Notes under the pieces: generated by a model
Databases searched by the model: none
Seen by the model: only the letters and a program-made list of their open reading frames with translations
Told to the model about the DNA's origin: nothing
Translations under genes and position numbers: made by a program
Assembly (NCBI GenBank): GCA_031265715.1
Contig: JAISCG010000153.1
Location: 1-26,320, forward strand
Source of the DNA: Holosporaceae bacterium
Lineage (GTDB): Bacteria; Pseudomonadota; Alphaproteobacteria; UBA3830
Length of the DNA stretch: 26,320 nt
Direction of reading: 5' to 3'
Part shown: piece by piece, positions 7,862 to 16,800 of the stretch
Numbering within the stretch: position 1 is the first letter of the stretch
How the letters are laid out: each line of letters begins with the position of its first letter

Positions 7862-9316
7862 TTACTGTTCTGTTTCTGCCGAAAGTTTCGTAAATTCTTT
7901 ATTCAGGCCGTACACGGCGTAGAACCAGAGCAAAAGAATTCCTGCGAAAATCACCGAAATCACCGGAGCCAACTGCACCAAAGATGATCCGACAAATATC
8001 ACGTTCAGCAGCAAAAACTGGATCGCCGCTCCGCCGGATTTTCCCGCTCTTCCGCCGATAACGTCCACGGCGGCTTTTCCCTTGGATTTCAACTCGTCAT
8101 CCAGAGGGATGTAGCTCATTTCCTTGGTGGAATCGAACAAAGAGTATTTCACGCTTTTGCTGAGCACGTTTTGGAACAATCCGACCCAATTGATAATTCC
8201 GAGGACCGAACATCCCGTCGCCAGCACAATCGGATTCAATTCTTCTTTAAATATAATGAACAGGAAGAAAATAATTCCGGTGACGAACGTCATCAGCGGC
8301 GTTACCATCGCCGAGCAAAACCAGGAACAGCGCCGCAATATATTATTGCCGACTATCATGAAGAGAATCGTTGCTCCTCCGGTCCAGATCTGGAGATTTC
8401 CCATAAATGCTCGGAATTCAGCGTCTGTCGGATAGAGCAATCTCGCTTGACCTTTCCACATGACCTCAACCAGGTTGATGCTAACTCCGTAGCAAACGAT
8501 CAGCAACGCGATGAACCCGAGATACTTTGAGCTGAAAATATACCGCACGCTTTCGCCGAGACTCAGCTTCGTCTTCTTTTTCGGCTTTTTAATTTCGTCG
8601 GGATTGAAGAAACGAGGATCGGTGAGCACGAATTTATTTAACCAGTAATAAATCGAAACAATAAACAAACAAAATAAAACCGCTATCGCATTGATAAGAT
8701 ATACATTTTTTACGGTGTGAAGCACCGTTCCGGAAAAAAGCAACGCAATGTTTGCGATGAATCCGAACATTGAGTAAAATCTTTTGGATTGCTTCAACGA
8801 GGTGACGTCGTTGGCAAAGCGCCAGAACATGAGGCTGACCATCGCGCTTCCCCAGAGCTCCGATACCACGTAGAATGACGAAAAAACCCATCCCCCCACA
8901 GGAATCAGCAAATTTCTCAAAAAATCAGATTCGACGCCGGAAAAATCGATCGTCAGCATCGAATTGCACGGGTATAAAACAAGCGCAAACAGAGCAAAAT
9001 AAGCCATAAAAAACAGTGTTACCATGTAAAACACCGAATCTTTGGAAAATTTGTTTGAAAGCTTCGAATAGGCCACCATAAATAACACAGCAGACGGTAA
9101 CACAAACCATAACTTCAACGTGGGAATAGCCTCCGCCCCCATATAAGTAACCACAAGAGAATCTTTTGTTCCCCTCAACACGCTGTAATTAAACAGAATA
9201 CACATCATCATAAATGCCATGGGAAGAAATTTCTTCAGCTCGTGCGAATAGATCGGCCAAATGATAGCCTTCCATCCGCTAAATCCTTGAGATTCTTCCT
9301 TTTTCGCGTCCACCAT
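7862..9316 (-). CDS. tlc: ATP/ADP translocase (NTT/Tlc family nucleotide transporter)
   Basis: A 484-residue protein with about twelve hydrophobic helices that belongs to the non-mitochondrial nucleotide transporter (NTT) family. Visible family features are the N-terminal WPIYSHELKKFLPMAFMMMC segment, NYSVLRGTKDSLVVTYMGAEAIPTLKLW, and the DSTKEMSYIPLDDELKSKGKAAVDVIGGRAGKSGGA stretch, which spans about 392-427. NTT proteins exchange host ATP for bacterial ADP, or import other nucleotides, across the inner membrane. They are confined almost entirely to obligate intracellular bacteria and plastids. The length and motif set fit the ATP/ADP exchange class, but substrate choice within the family is not decidable by eye. 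The ATG has AGGAGA six bases upstream, and the gene is monocistronic with its own promoter and 3' inverted repeat. Confidence 0.95.
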   Translation of the reverse strand: MVDAKKEESQGFSGWKAIIWPIYSHELKKFLPMAFMMMCILFNYSVLRGTKDSLVVTYMGAEAIPTLKLWFVLPSAVLFMVAYSKLSNKFSKDSVFYMVTLFFMAYFALFALVLYPCNSMLTIDFSGVESDFLRNLLIPVGGWVFSSFYVVSELWGSAMVSLMFWRFANDVTSLKQSKRFYSMFGFIANIALLFSGTVLHTVKNVYLINAIAVLFCLFIVSIYYWLNKFVLTDPRFFNPDEIKKPKKKTKLSLGESVRYIFSSKYLGFIALLIVCYGVSINLVEVMWKGQARLLYPTDAEFRAFMGNLQIWTGGATILFMIVGNNILRRCSWFCSAMVTPLMTFVTGIIFFLFIIFKEELNPIVLATGCSVLGIINWVGLFQNVLSKSVKYSLFDSTKEMSYIPLDDELKSKGKAAVDVIGGRAGKSGGAAIQFLLLNVIFVGSSLVQLAPVISVIFAGILLLWFYAVYGLNKEFTKLSAETEQ

Positions 9317-9353
9317 AGTTTTCTCCTAATCTTTTAACTGTAAGACTTGGCCG

Positions 9354-9382
9354 ATTGTATACGAAAGCGATCGGAAACTCAA
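9354..9382 (-). promoter_or_regulatory. Promoter of the ATP/ADP translocase gene
   Basis: On the minus strand TTGAGT (9382-9377), a 17-base spacer and TACAAT (9359-9354) form a good sigma-70-type promoter. The leader would be about 30 bases, with an AGGAGA ribosome site at 9322-9327 in front of the ATG at 9316. Confidence 0.65.
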
Positions 9383-9406
9383 CGTATTGTGCGGTTTTCG
9401 CTGTTT

Positions 9407-9436
9407 TTGATCTGATTTTCCAGACATTATTAATAA
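9407..9436 (+). promoter_or_regulatory. Weak candidate promoter toward plsY
   Basis: TTGATC (9407-9412) and TAATAA (9431-9436) are 18 bases apart on the plus strand, back to back with the translocase promoter. It would give a leader of about 180 bases before plsY. The match is moderate and the call is tentative. Confidence 0.3.
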
Positions 9437-9442
9437 ATACGT

Positions 9443-9611
9443 TTTTTTAAGTATTTTTTCGCACTGCCGTAGATATCAAATCTTTCGCCAATTACTCCGC
9501 CCAAAATTTCCCCCCAGTCTCAACGACCGGCAAGCGCATCTTCGCGAAATCTTGCTTCTTCGGCCGGGCGGAGATATAAGAAGAAGTCGCGGGACAACCG
9601 CAGACTTTACC
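9443..9611 (+). other. Gene-free leader before plsY
   Basis: The 306 bases between the translocase start and the plsY start hold no convincing gene. The translocase promoter fills the left part. The right part, upstream of plsY, has short self-complementary stretches (AGTCT near 9518 with AGACT near 9602; CTTCTT near 9555 with AAGAAG near 9580) and could fold as a leader RNA. No known riboswitch or tRNA fold was recognised. Confidence 0.3.
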
Positions 9612-9622
9612 GGAGGAATGCG

Positions 9623-10204
9623 ATGGAATATTTTTATCCGATATTAGCTTATCTTGTAGGATCAATTCCGTTTGGAGTGGTGCTTTCCGGTTTATTCGGA
9701 GACGGAAAAATAAGGGAAAAAGGATCGAAAAACACCGGGGCAACCAACGCTTTCAGAACTCAGGGAAAAATCATCGGAATTTCAACATTTTTGCTCGATT
9801 TTTCGAAGGGATTGGCGCCCTGTTTGCTTTTGGAAACAGAATCGCAACCGTTAAATTTGCTGATACTCGCGGCGCCGGTTATCGGGCACATGTTTCCGAT
9901 CTGGCTGAAATTTCGCGGCGGAAAAGGAATCGCGACCTATTTCGGAATTTTGGGAGCTTTGAGTCCGATTGTCTGCTTCGGAACGCTCCTGATTTGGGTC
10001 GCAATGTTTTTTATAATAAGAATCTCCGCTGCGGCAGGATTGTTGAGCGTTACGACGAGTCTCGTTATTTTCAACTATGCAAGAATCTCCATGTGTTGGG
10101 ACTTTATTAACCACTTGTATGTTCTAATGGGTTTAGTTGTTCTGATTTTCATAAAACATCGTGAAAATATAGAACAATTCCTGAAAAAAGAGCAAGAAAC
10201 ATGA
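9623..10204 (+). CDS. plsY: Glycerol-3-phosphate acyltransferase PlsY
   Basis: PlsY is the inner-membrane enzyme that acylates glycerol-3-phosphate from acyl-phosphate, the first step of phospholipid synthesis. The 193-residue protein shows the three family motifs: GSIPFGVVLSGLF near the N-terminus, GSKNTGATNAFRTQGK (family GSGNxGATN, with K for G at the third position), and GHMFPIWLKFRGGKGIAT in the middle, on a background of about five hydrophobic helices. A strong GGAGG ribosome site lies six bases before the ATG. The gene starts a plus-strand cluster: dprA begins 10 bases after its stop, then topA follows, an order common in alphaproteobacteria. Confidence 0.95.
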   Translation: MEYFYPILAYLVGSIPFGVVLSGLFGDGKIREKGSKNTGATNAFRTQGKIIGISTFLLDFSKGLAPCLLLETESQPLNLLILAAPVIGHMFPIWLKFRGGKGIATYFGILGALSPIVCFGTLLIWVAMFFIIRISAAAGLLSVTTSLVIFNYARISMCWDFINHLYVLMGLVVLIFIKHRENIEQFLKKEQET

Positions 10205-10214
10205 AGGGTCGTGC

Positions 10215-11312
10215 ATGTTATCAAAGGATGAAAAGGTAGCGCGATTAAAATTAATTCGTACGGAATCAACGGGTCCCTCCAAATTCTGGGAGTTGATGGA
10301 AGCCTACGGCAGTGCCGGGGTTGCGCTGAGCAAGCTTCCGAGAACAGCGAAAAATATCCGCATTTGCGATGACGAGACGATCGATGCAGAAATTTCGAAT
10401 ATGAAATCGTTCGGTGCGCGTTTTGTCTTTTTTGACGACAATTTGTACCCGCCGTTGCTCCGCAATATTCCCGATCCTCCGCCGGTTTTGTCATTTATCG
10501 GAAATAAGGAAAAAGTTCTCTCGTTTTATAAAAAAAACATGATTTCCGTTGTCGGAGCAAGAAACGCATCGATTCATGCAATTAAATTTTGCGACACTCT
10601 GTGCCGGGATCTGGGGAAGAACGACGTCGTGACGGTGTCGGGATTGGCGAGAGGCATCGACGCAAGCGTACACGCGAACAGTCTTGAAACCGGTACGATT
10701 GCGATTGTCGCGGGCGGAATAGACATAATCTATCCCCGGGAAAATACCAAACTGTACGGAGATATTCTCAAAAATAACGGCATTTTTTCGGAGATGCCGT
10801 TCGGCACGGCGCCGCAGCCGCAATTGTTTCCCCGTCGCAATCGAATAATCGCCGGAATATCCTACGGTACGGCCGTAATTGAAGCAGCCGAGCAATCGGG
10901 ATCGCTCATAACCGCCAGAATGGCTCTGGATTACAATCGCGATATTTTTGCGGTTCCCGGATCGCCGGCGGATCCGCGCAGTTCCGGCTGCAATAAATTG
11001 ATAAAGGACGGCGCGATCCTCATCCGGGACGCCCGGGATATTCTGGATCATCTGGAATCGAAAAAAGTAATTCCTTACCAAATGTTTGACGATAATTACC
11101 CGAGTTTGTCGAAGCCTCTCGGGAAAGACGCCGAAAAAATTCGAAAGAAGATACTGGATTCGCTAAGTTTCACTCCGATTACTATTGACGAATTGATTTC
11201 TTGCATTAAAGTATCTCCACAGGATGTACTAACGGTACTTCTGGAGCTGGAGTTAGCAAATAAGGTCGTGAGATTACACGGGCAGAGGGTTTGTTTAGCT
11301 CTTGATGATTGA
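10215..11312 (+). CDS. dprA: DNA-processing protein DprA
   Basis: DprA binds incoming single-stranded DNA during natural transformation and loads RecA. The 365-residue protein has an N-terminal helical region (about 1-85), a Rossmann-like core with VVGARNAS at 112-119, SGLARGIDASVHANSL at 142-157, VAGGIDIIYPREN at 165-177 and FPRRNRIIAG at 205-214. The core ends with EAAEQSGSLITARMA and FAVPGSP. A C-terminal winged-helix part covers about 300-365. The ATG lies 10 bases after plsY. Full length and intact motifs argue that the gene is functional, even though many intracellular bacteria lack a full competence set; the secretin and prepilin genes at the left of the window could be related machinery, which is inference only. 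Confidence 0.95.
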   Translation: MLSKDEKVARLKLIRTESTGPSKFWELMEAYGSAGVALSKLPRTAKNIRICDDETIDAEISNMKSFGARFVFFDDNLYPPLLRNIPDPPPVLSFIGNKEKVLSFYKKNMISVVGARNASIHAIKFCDTLCRDLGKNDVVTVSGLARGIDASVHANSLETGTIAIVAGGIDIIYPRENTKLYGDILKNNGIFSEMPFGTAPQPQLFPRRNRIIAGISYGTAVIEAAEQSGSLITARMALDYNRDIFAVPGSPADPRSSGCNKLIKDGAILIRDARDILDHLESKKVIPYQMFDDNYPSLSKPLGKDAEKIRKKILDSLSFTPITIDELISCIKVSPQDVLTVLLELELANKVVRLHGQRVCLALDD

Positions 11313-11332
11313 AAAACGTAAGAGGAACAGAT

Positions 11333-13720
11333 ATGCGCCTGGTTGTTGTAGAGTCTCCGGCAAAAGCCAAAACGATTAATAAATACCTGGGAGCCGGGTA
11401 TAAAGTGGTTGCCAGCTACGGTCACATTCGGGATTTGCTTTCGAAAGACGGCAGCGTTCGCCCGGACGAAGATTTTTCGATGGTCTGGGATGTTAACGCC
11501 GTCGGAGCAAAGCATCTGAAAAATATCGCCGATCAGTTGAAGGGCTGCGACGAATTGCTGCTGGCGACTGACCCCGACCGGGAAGGAGAAGCCATTTCGT
11601 GGCACATCAAAGAATTGCTCAACGAAAAAAAATCGCTGAAAGTTCCGTTTAAAAGAATAGTGTTTCACGAAATTACCAAGGGTGCGATAAAAGAAGCCAT
11701 CACGCATCCCCGCGACATTGACGTATCCATGGTGGACGCGTATTTGGCCCGGCGCGCGCTGGATTATTTGGTCGGTTTTACAGTTTCTCCGATTTTGTGG
11801 AGGAAATTACCCGGGAGCAAATCGGCCGGCCGCGTTCAATCCGTGGCGCTGAGAATTGTGGTGGATCGGGAATTTGAAATTGAAGCCTTCGAAAAGAAGG
11901 AGTACTGGTCTCTGGAAGCAAAATTCGAAGCAAAAAATAAGAAAATATTCGACGCGCGTCTGACGCATGTCAAAGGTGAAAAACTGGAGAAATTTTCGAT
12001 AGTCGACGGGGAAAAAGCTAATTCTCTTAGAGAATCTCTGCTGAATAATCAGTTTTCCGTATCATCGGTCGAAAAAAAGGTGGTTAAGCGCAATCCGGCT
12101 CCGGCTTTTATCACATCGACGCTGCAGCAGGAGGCGTCCCGCAAACTCGGATTCGGCGCGAAAAAAACCATGAAACTTGCTCAAAATCTCTACGAGGGAG
12201 TGGACATTGACGGAGAAACAACGGCGCTTATCACATATATGAGAACCGACAGCGTGAATCTCTCCAAGGATGCGATCGAAAAAATTCGAGAATTGATTCT
12301 TCAAAAATACGGAAAGGATTTTCTGCCCGAGAGTCCCCGGTTTTACAAAACCAAAGTGAAAAATGCCCAGGAAGCCCACGAAGCCGTTCGTCCGGTGGAT
12401 TCGTCGATTATTCCGGACTCGCTGAAGGGCAAGATCAGCACGGATCTTTTCAGGCTGTATGATCTGATTTGGAAAAGAGCGGTGGCGTCGCAGATGTCGT
12501 CGGCCGAATTTGATCAGGTGCAGGTCGATATTTCCGACGATGGGAAAAATGTTTTCAGAGCCAACGGAAATACACTAAAATTCGAGGGTTTCATCAAGGT
12601 TTATCTGGAAGGAAAAGATGATCGGCAGGAGGAAGAGGAGGATGAGGAAGGAACGCTGCCGCCTCTGGAAAAGGAAGATCGCACTCCGCTGAATAAATTG
12701 GATGCGTTGCAGCATTTTACGACTCCGCCACCGAGGTTTTCCGAGGCGAGTCTCGTTAAAAAATTGGAAGAGCTGGGGATCGGCAGACCGTCAACCTACG
12801 CGACAATTTTGCAGGTTTTGCAGGATCGCGGCTACGCAAAACTCGTGAATAAGTTTTTTGTGCCGGAAATTCGCGGGCGGTTGGTAACGACGTTTCTCAC
12901 GAATTTTTTTCAAAAATATCTGGAGTACGGATTTACGGCCGATCTCGAGCAATCGTTGGATGATATTTCCAACGGCAGCAGATCAAAATCGGATATATTG
13001 AAAAATTTTTGGAAAGAGTTCAGCGAAAATGTAGAACAAACCAAAGGCATAAAAATTTCGGATGTCATCGATAAACTGAACGATGTTCTGGGGACATTTT
13101 TGTTCCAAACGGAAGACGGAGTTTCGAGGACGTGCCCGGACTGCAAAGTCGGAGAATTGAGCCTGAAAATCGGACGATTCGGCTCGTTTATCGGTTGTTC
13201 CAGGTATCCGGAATGCGGCTACGTGCGAAAATTGGACTCGTCCCCGCTGACCGAAGGAGACACGGCCATGGTACAATCCTCCGAGTATCCGAGATTTTTG
13301 GGAACGGATCCGTCCGACGGCTCGGAAATTGTTATGAAAAAAGGACCCTACGGGCTCTACATTCAGAAGGATAAAAAATCGACAACTCCCGAAACCGTGA
13401 CCGAGGCTCCGGCTAAAAAATCAAAGAAAAAGGCTAAGACTCCGGTCGAAAAACCGATTCGCGCATCGATTCCGAGTTTTATTAATCCCGAAAGCATCGG
13501 TTTGGATAGGGCGCTTTCCCTTCTGCAATTTCCTAAAGTTCTGGGGCAGCACGAAAATGAGGAAGTGAAAATCGGAATAGGAAAATACGGGCCGTACGTA
13601 CTGTTTCAGGGAAAATATGTTTCAGCTCCCAAAAACGAAACTTTTTTCTCGATAACTCTTCCCGAAGCAATTAAATTAATCCAAAACAAGCAGCAGAAGA
13701 CTAAATTACCACCCGCCTGA
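11333..13720 (+). CDS. topA: DNA topoisomerase I
   Basis: Type IA topoisomerase that relaxes negative supercoils. From ATG 11333 it has 795 residues. The TOPRIM domain holds VVVESPAKAKT (Glu7) and ATDPDREGE (Asp80, Asp82). The strand-passage core holds GRVQSVALR at 166-174 and the catalytic Tyr302 in LITYMRTDS; GIGRPSTYATI lies at 482-492. A C4 zinc motif follows (Cys601, 604, 622, 628). A lysine-rich linker (KKSKKKAK) leads to a C-terminal repeat with IGKYGPYVLFQGKYVSAP. An earlier in-frame TTG at 11309 overlaps the dprA stop, but ATG 11333 has AGAGGA six bases upstream and gives the N-terminus normal for alphaproteobacterial TopA. An acidic run (EEEEDEE) near 433-439 is a small lineage-specific insertion. 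Confidence 0.97.
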   Translation: MRLVVVESPAKAKTINKYLGAGYKVVASYGHIRDLLSKDGSVRPDEDFSMVWDVNAVGAKHLKNIADQLKGCDELLLATDPDREGEAISWHIKELLNEKKSLKVPFKRIVFHEITKGAIKEAITHPRDIDVSMVDAYLARRALDYLVGFTVSPILWRKLPGSKSAGRVQSVALRIVVDREFEIEAFEKKEYWSLEAKFEAKNKKIFDARLTHVKGEKLEKFSIVDGEKANSLRESLLNNQFSVSSVEKKVVKRNPAPAFITSTLQQEASRKLGFGAKKTMKLAQNLYEGVDIDGETTALITYMRTDSVNLSKDAIEKIRELILQKYGKDFLPESPRFYKTKVKNAQEAHEAVRPVDSSIIPDSLKGKISTDLFRLYDLIWKRAVASQMSSAEFDQVQVDISDDGKNVFRANGNTLKFEGFIKVYLEGKDDRQEEEEDEEGTLPPLEKEDRTPLNKLDALQHFTTPPPRFSEASLVKKLEELGIGRPSTYATILQVLQDRGYAKLVNKFFVPEIRGRLVTTFLTNFFQKYLEYGFTADLEQSLDDISNGSRSKSDILKNFWKEFSENVEQTKGIKISDVIDKLNDVLGTFLFQTEDGVSRTCPDCKVGELSLKIGRFGSFIGCSRYPECGYVRKLDSSPLTEGDTAMVQSSEYPRFLGTDPSDGSEIVMKKGPYGLYIQKDKKSTTPETVTEAPAKKSKKKAKTPVEKPIRASIPSFINPESIGLDRALSLLQFPKVLGQHENEEVKIGIGKYGPYVLFQGKYVSAPKNETFFSITLPEAIKLIQNKQQKTKLPPA

Positions 13721-13737
13721 TTTAACCGGGCGCTTGC

Positions 13738-13774
13738 TCTCGTCATTACGAGAAGCACAGCGACGCGGCAATCC
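13738..13774 (+). repeat. Dispersed palindromic repeat, copy 1
   Basis: Eighteen bases after topA a sequence begins CTCGTCATTACGAGAAGC and continues through GCGACGCGGCAATCC. Its first 14 bases form a small hairpin (CTCGT with ACGAG). A second copy lies on the other strand at 21521-21547. From memory it resembles a short repeat dispersed in intergenic regions of many bacteria, with core TCATTGCGAG and a GCGACG...GGCAATCC end. Confidence 0.6.
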
Positions 13775-13814
13775 GGAACTCAAATTATAGCAAAACATAA
13801 AAAATTTGACTTAC

Positions 13815-13845
13815 GGCAACTCCCGAAAAATTCCGCGGAGTTGCC
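13815..13845. terminator. Hairpin between convergent topA and the large repeat-protein gene
   Basis: GGCAACTCC at 13815-13823 is exactly complementary to GGAGTTGCC at 13837-13845, with a 13-base A/T-rich loop. It lies in the 157-base gap between two converging genes and could serve both. There is no strong U-tract, so termination is inferred from position and symmetry. Confidence 0.5.
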
Positions 13846-13877
13846 TGAAAAGTGTACAATGCTTCGTGAGTTCAGCG

Positions 13878-16800
13878 CTACTTTAAGAGTGTCTCGGTCA
13901 TAATTGCGTCTTTCACCGGACCATCACGAAGTCTATCTAACTGTACGATAGCTCCGTGAGCAATAAGACATTTCGCTAAATCAAAATCATTTTGTTCACA
14001 GGCCAGTTCAAGAAGACTGACTTCACGTCTGACACCAAAACCTGCTAGCGGGTCGATACCGTCATAATATTCAAATCTTACGTTCGGATTAGCGTGATAC
14101 CGATCTATAAAGAGCCTCGCACAATCTGCGTTAAACGAATTGATGCGATTGACGCCTTTTGTACAAAAAGCAGCAAACAAAGTTTCCCTACCGGAAAAAG
14201 GATCTGTAAGAGATACCTGCCCCGTATCGAGGAAAAACATCCACACCGGGAATACACCTTTCTGGATGGCGCGATGACAAACGTTTGGGACGGAACTCAT
14301 AGCCGTTGCCTGATGCTTTTCCATATTCAGTACCATAAGAGGACGACCGGTGTTTTCAGCAACTTGAGCAATAGCAAAATACCTGCTCAGAAGCGAGAAA
14401 GCAAAGTGAGTTTTTGAAACCGTGACGAGACTATCGTGAAAATTTTTCATTATAAAGTCCTTAGTGACATCGTAAAGATTAATATCTTTGTAGTCTGGCG
14501 CTAACTGCGGGTAATGATCGAGAAGAAAGGATAAAATACTCATTTCTGAGGCAGCGTATGCAGCTTTAAAGAGAGCTAAATATTGTTGAGGACTCGGTAA
14601 TACTCCACCGGGATACATATCCAGACATACACGAAATATTTCAAGGTTGCCCCCCTTGACAGCGTCCAATGAAAGTTTCTCGAAATTTTCCGCAAAATAT
14701 TCCGGTCCGCCCGATGAGGTCAACAGACCTCTAAAAACTCGAGGTAATGCTGAAAGTGCCGCAATTTTCAGCGCATCTCCTACGGTTATCGGACGAGATT
14801 CAAGCACTACCTCAGCATTCGCTCCATGCCAAGGAGGAGCTCCTGCTCTTCCGTTATATTTCGGACAAAGTGCCATCAATATCGGACTAAACCTCTCGGG
14901 ATGTTTCCAAAATATTTGCTCAAACTCTTGCTTAGCTTCTGCTATGGCCGACTGCTCAGCTTCTGCCCTATCTGCTTGCCTAGCTTCTGCCCTATCTGCT
15001 TGCTCAGCTTCTGCCCTAGCTGCTTGCTCAGCTTCTGCTATAGTCGCTTGCTCAGCCTTTGCCCTAGTCGCTTGCTCAGCCTTTGCCCTAGTCGCTTGCC
15101 CAGCTTTTGCCCTAGTCGCTTGCCCAGCTTTTGCCCTAGTCGCTTGCTCAGCCTTTGCCCTAGCCGCTTGCTCAGCCTCAGCTTTATCCCATACCTCAAG
15201 CTTTTTTACTACAGTCTTTTTCACAAACTTTTCCTTAAGCTCTAACTTTTCCTTAAGCTTTTCTCTCAATACCGGATTGCTCAATATGGGCATCAACTTT
15301 TCCTCAAGTTTTTTCCTAAGCTTTTCTCTAGATGCCGGATCTCTCAATTGCGGATCTCTCAATACCAGATCTCTCAATACCAGATCGATCAATTCCGGAC
15401 CGCTCAGTTCCAGGTCTCTCAATTCCAGATAGATCAATGCCGGATCGTTAAATGCCGGGTTGCTCAATGCCGGATCGATCAATTTTAAACCACCCTCCAT
15501 GTAACGGAAAATAACCCCTTCGAAATGATCTTTTTCAGAATAATCAGACAGATAATCTACTTTTAATTCGGTGAGCTTATCTCTAAGAAAGAGGAGCAAG
15601 TCCTGATGTACTTTTAAAAAAAGCGACGGATAAGTTGCCGGCGAAGAACTGGGTACAGTGAATACCGGAAGAAATTCGTTTACGGTATCCTGCAACAAAT
15701 TAAGATTATCACCACTGTCGTCGGAAAATGAAAATCTCAAATGTCCTTTTTCCCAGTCGCGTACAGTCTTACAAAGATGAAAGGTCGCATGGAGTAAAGA
15801 AAAAACAGTACACGTTCTTGACTGCACGTAACCCCTACCTCTCGGTCTCTTACTTGCGTCATGGTATCTAATCGATATCATCCTTTCCCTCTGCTCTGGC
15901 GGAAAATATTGTACGAGCTCGTCAACAAAAACTTCATTGGCAAACATTTCTCCGACTCTATCGTAAAACCGAAAATTCATACAAGCTGTTACAATCTGTT
16001 GTAATGTATTGGCGACACCTATTATCGGGCTATAATCACGCACCAACAGATTCAAACCCAATGCCCTACTGGTCGGATCCAATTCTTCTGCGATACTTTT
16101 CAAGCGCTCACCACTAAATGCCAACACTGCATAACTATACGGCAGCAAATACATCAATCTATGAGATACGAAGTTGGTCAATATATCACCGAGCTGAACT
16201 TTACGATCCGGACGGGCAATAAAAGCATCTCCCTCCAGCTCAAGTCTTCCCATCTCTTGCTCAAAATCTTTTATCTCTTGCTTAAGTTTTCCTATTCTTC
16301 GCCCAAGGTCTCCATTCTCTTGCCCAAGGTTTCTCTTCTCTTGCTCAAGTTCCCTCTTCTCTAAGTCAAATGGTTCCTTCTCTGCATATAGCTTAGATAG
16401 TTCTCGCTCTAGTTGACTAAGCATACTCTGATATTTTTCAAGTTCTTCCGACTCTGCCGGATTAAGCGTACGTCTACCTTCTTGAAGTTCTTCCGGTTCT
16501 ACTTGATCAAGCGTACTCACATCTCCTTGAAGTTCTCTTACACGTTCTTGAAGTTCTTTTTCATGTGCTAGACGTTCGTCTATCTCGCGTTGATATTTGT
16601 CTATTGTGCCCTGAAGTTGTCCGTTTATCTTGCTCTGAAGTCCCTCTATCTCGCATTGACGTTTGTCCATATTACATTGAAATCTGATTATCGTGTCTCG
16701 ATGTTCACCCATCGCCTTTCGAAGGTCTCTCATTTTTCCCGCAAGTGCTGCTCTATTTTCCGCCTCCCCTGCCTCAAGCGCTGCCAGACCATTCGCACAA

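Noticed and set aside
9443..9611. tRNA or known small RNA before plsY
   Set aside because: No TPsiC-like GTTCRA loop, acceptor stem or SRP/tmRNA hallmark could be found; no tRNA was recognised anywhere in the window.
9492..9743. 83-codon minus-strand open frame over the plsY start
   Set aside because: It overlaps the well-supported plsY gene and its ribosome site, has no motif and no promoter; a shadow frame.
14647..15432. 261-codon plus-strand open frame rich in Ala, Ser and Cys opposite the large repeat-protein gene
   Set aside because: It exists because the tandem repeats on the coding strand read without stops on the opposite strand. No ribosome site, and the coding-strand gene has a signal peptide, promoter and ankyrin-like domain.
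14937..15480. CRISPR-like array
   Set aside because: The repeats are directly adjacent with no spacers, keep one reading frame and encode periodic peptides, so they are protein-coding tandem repeats.
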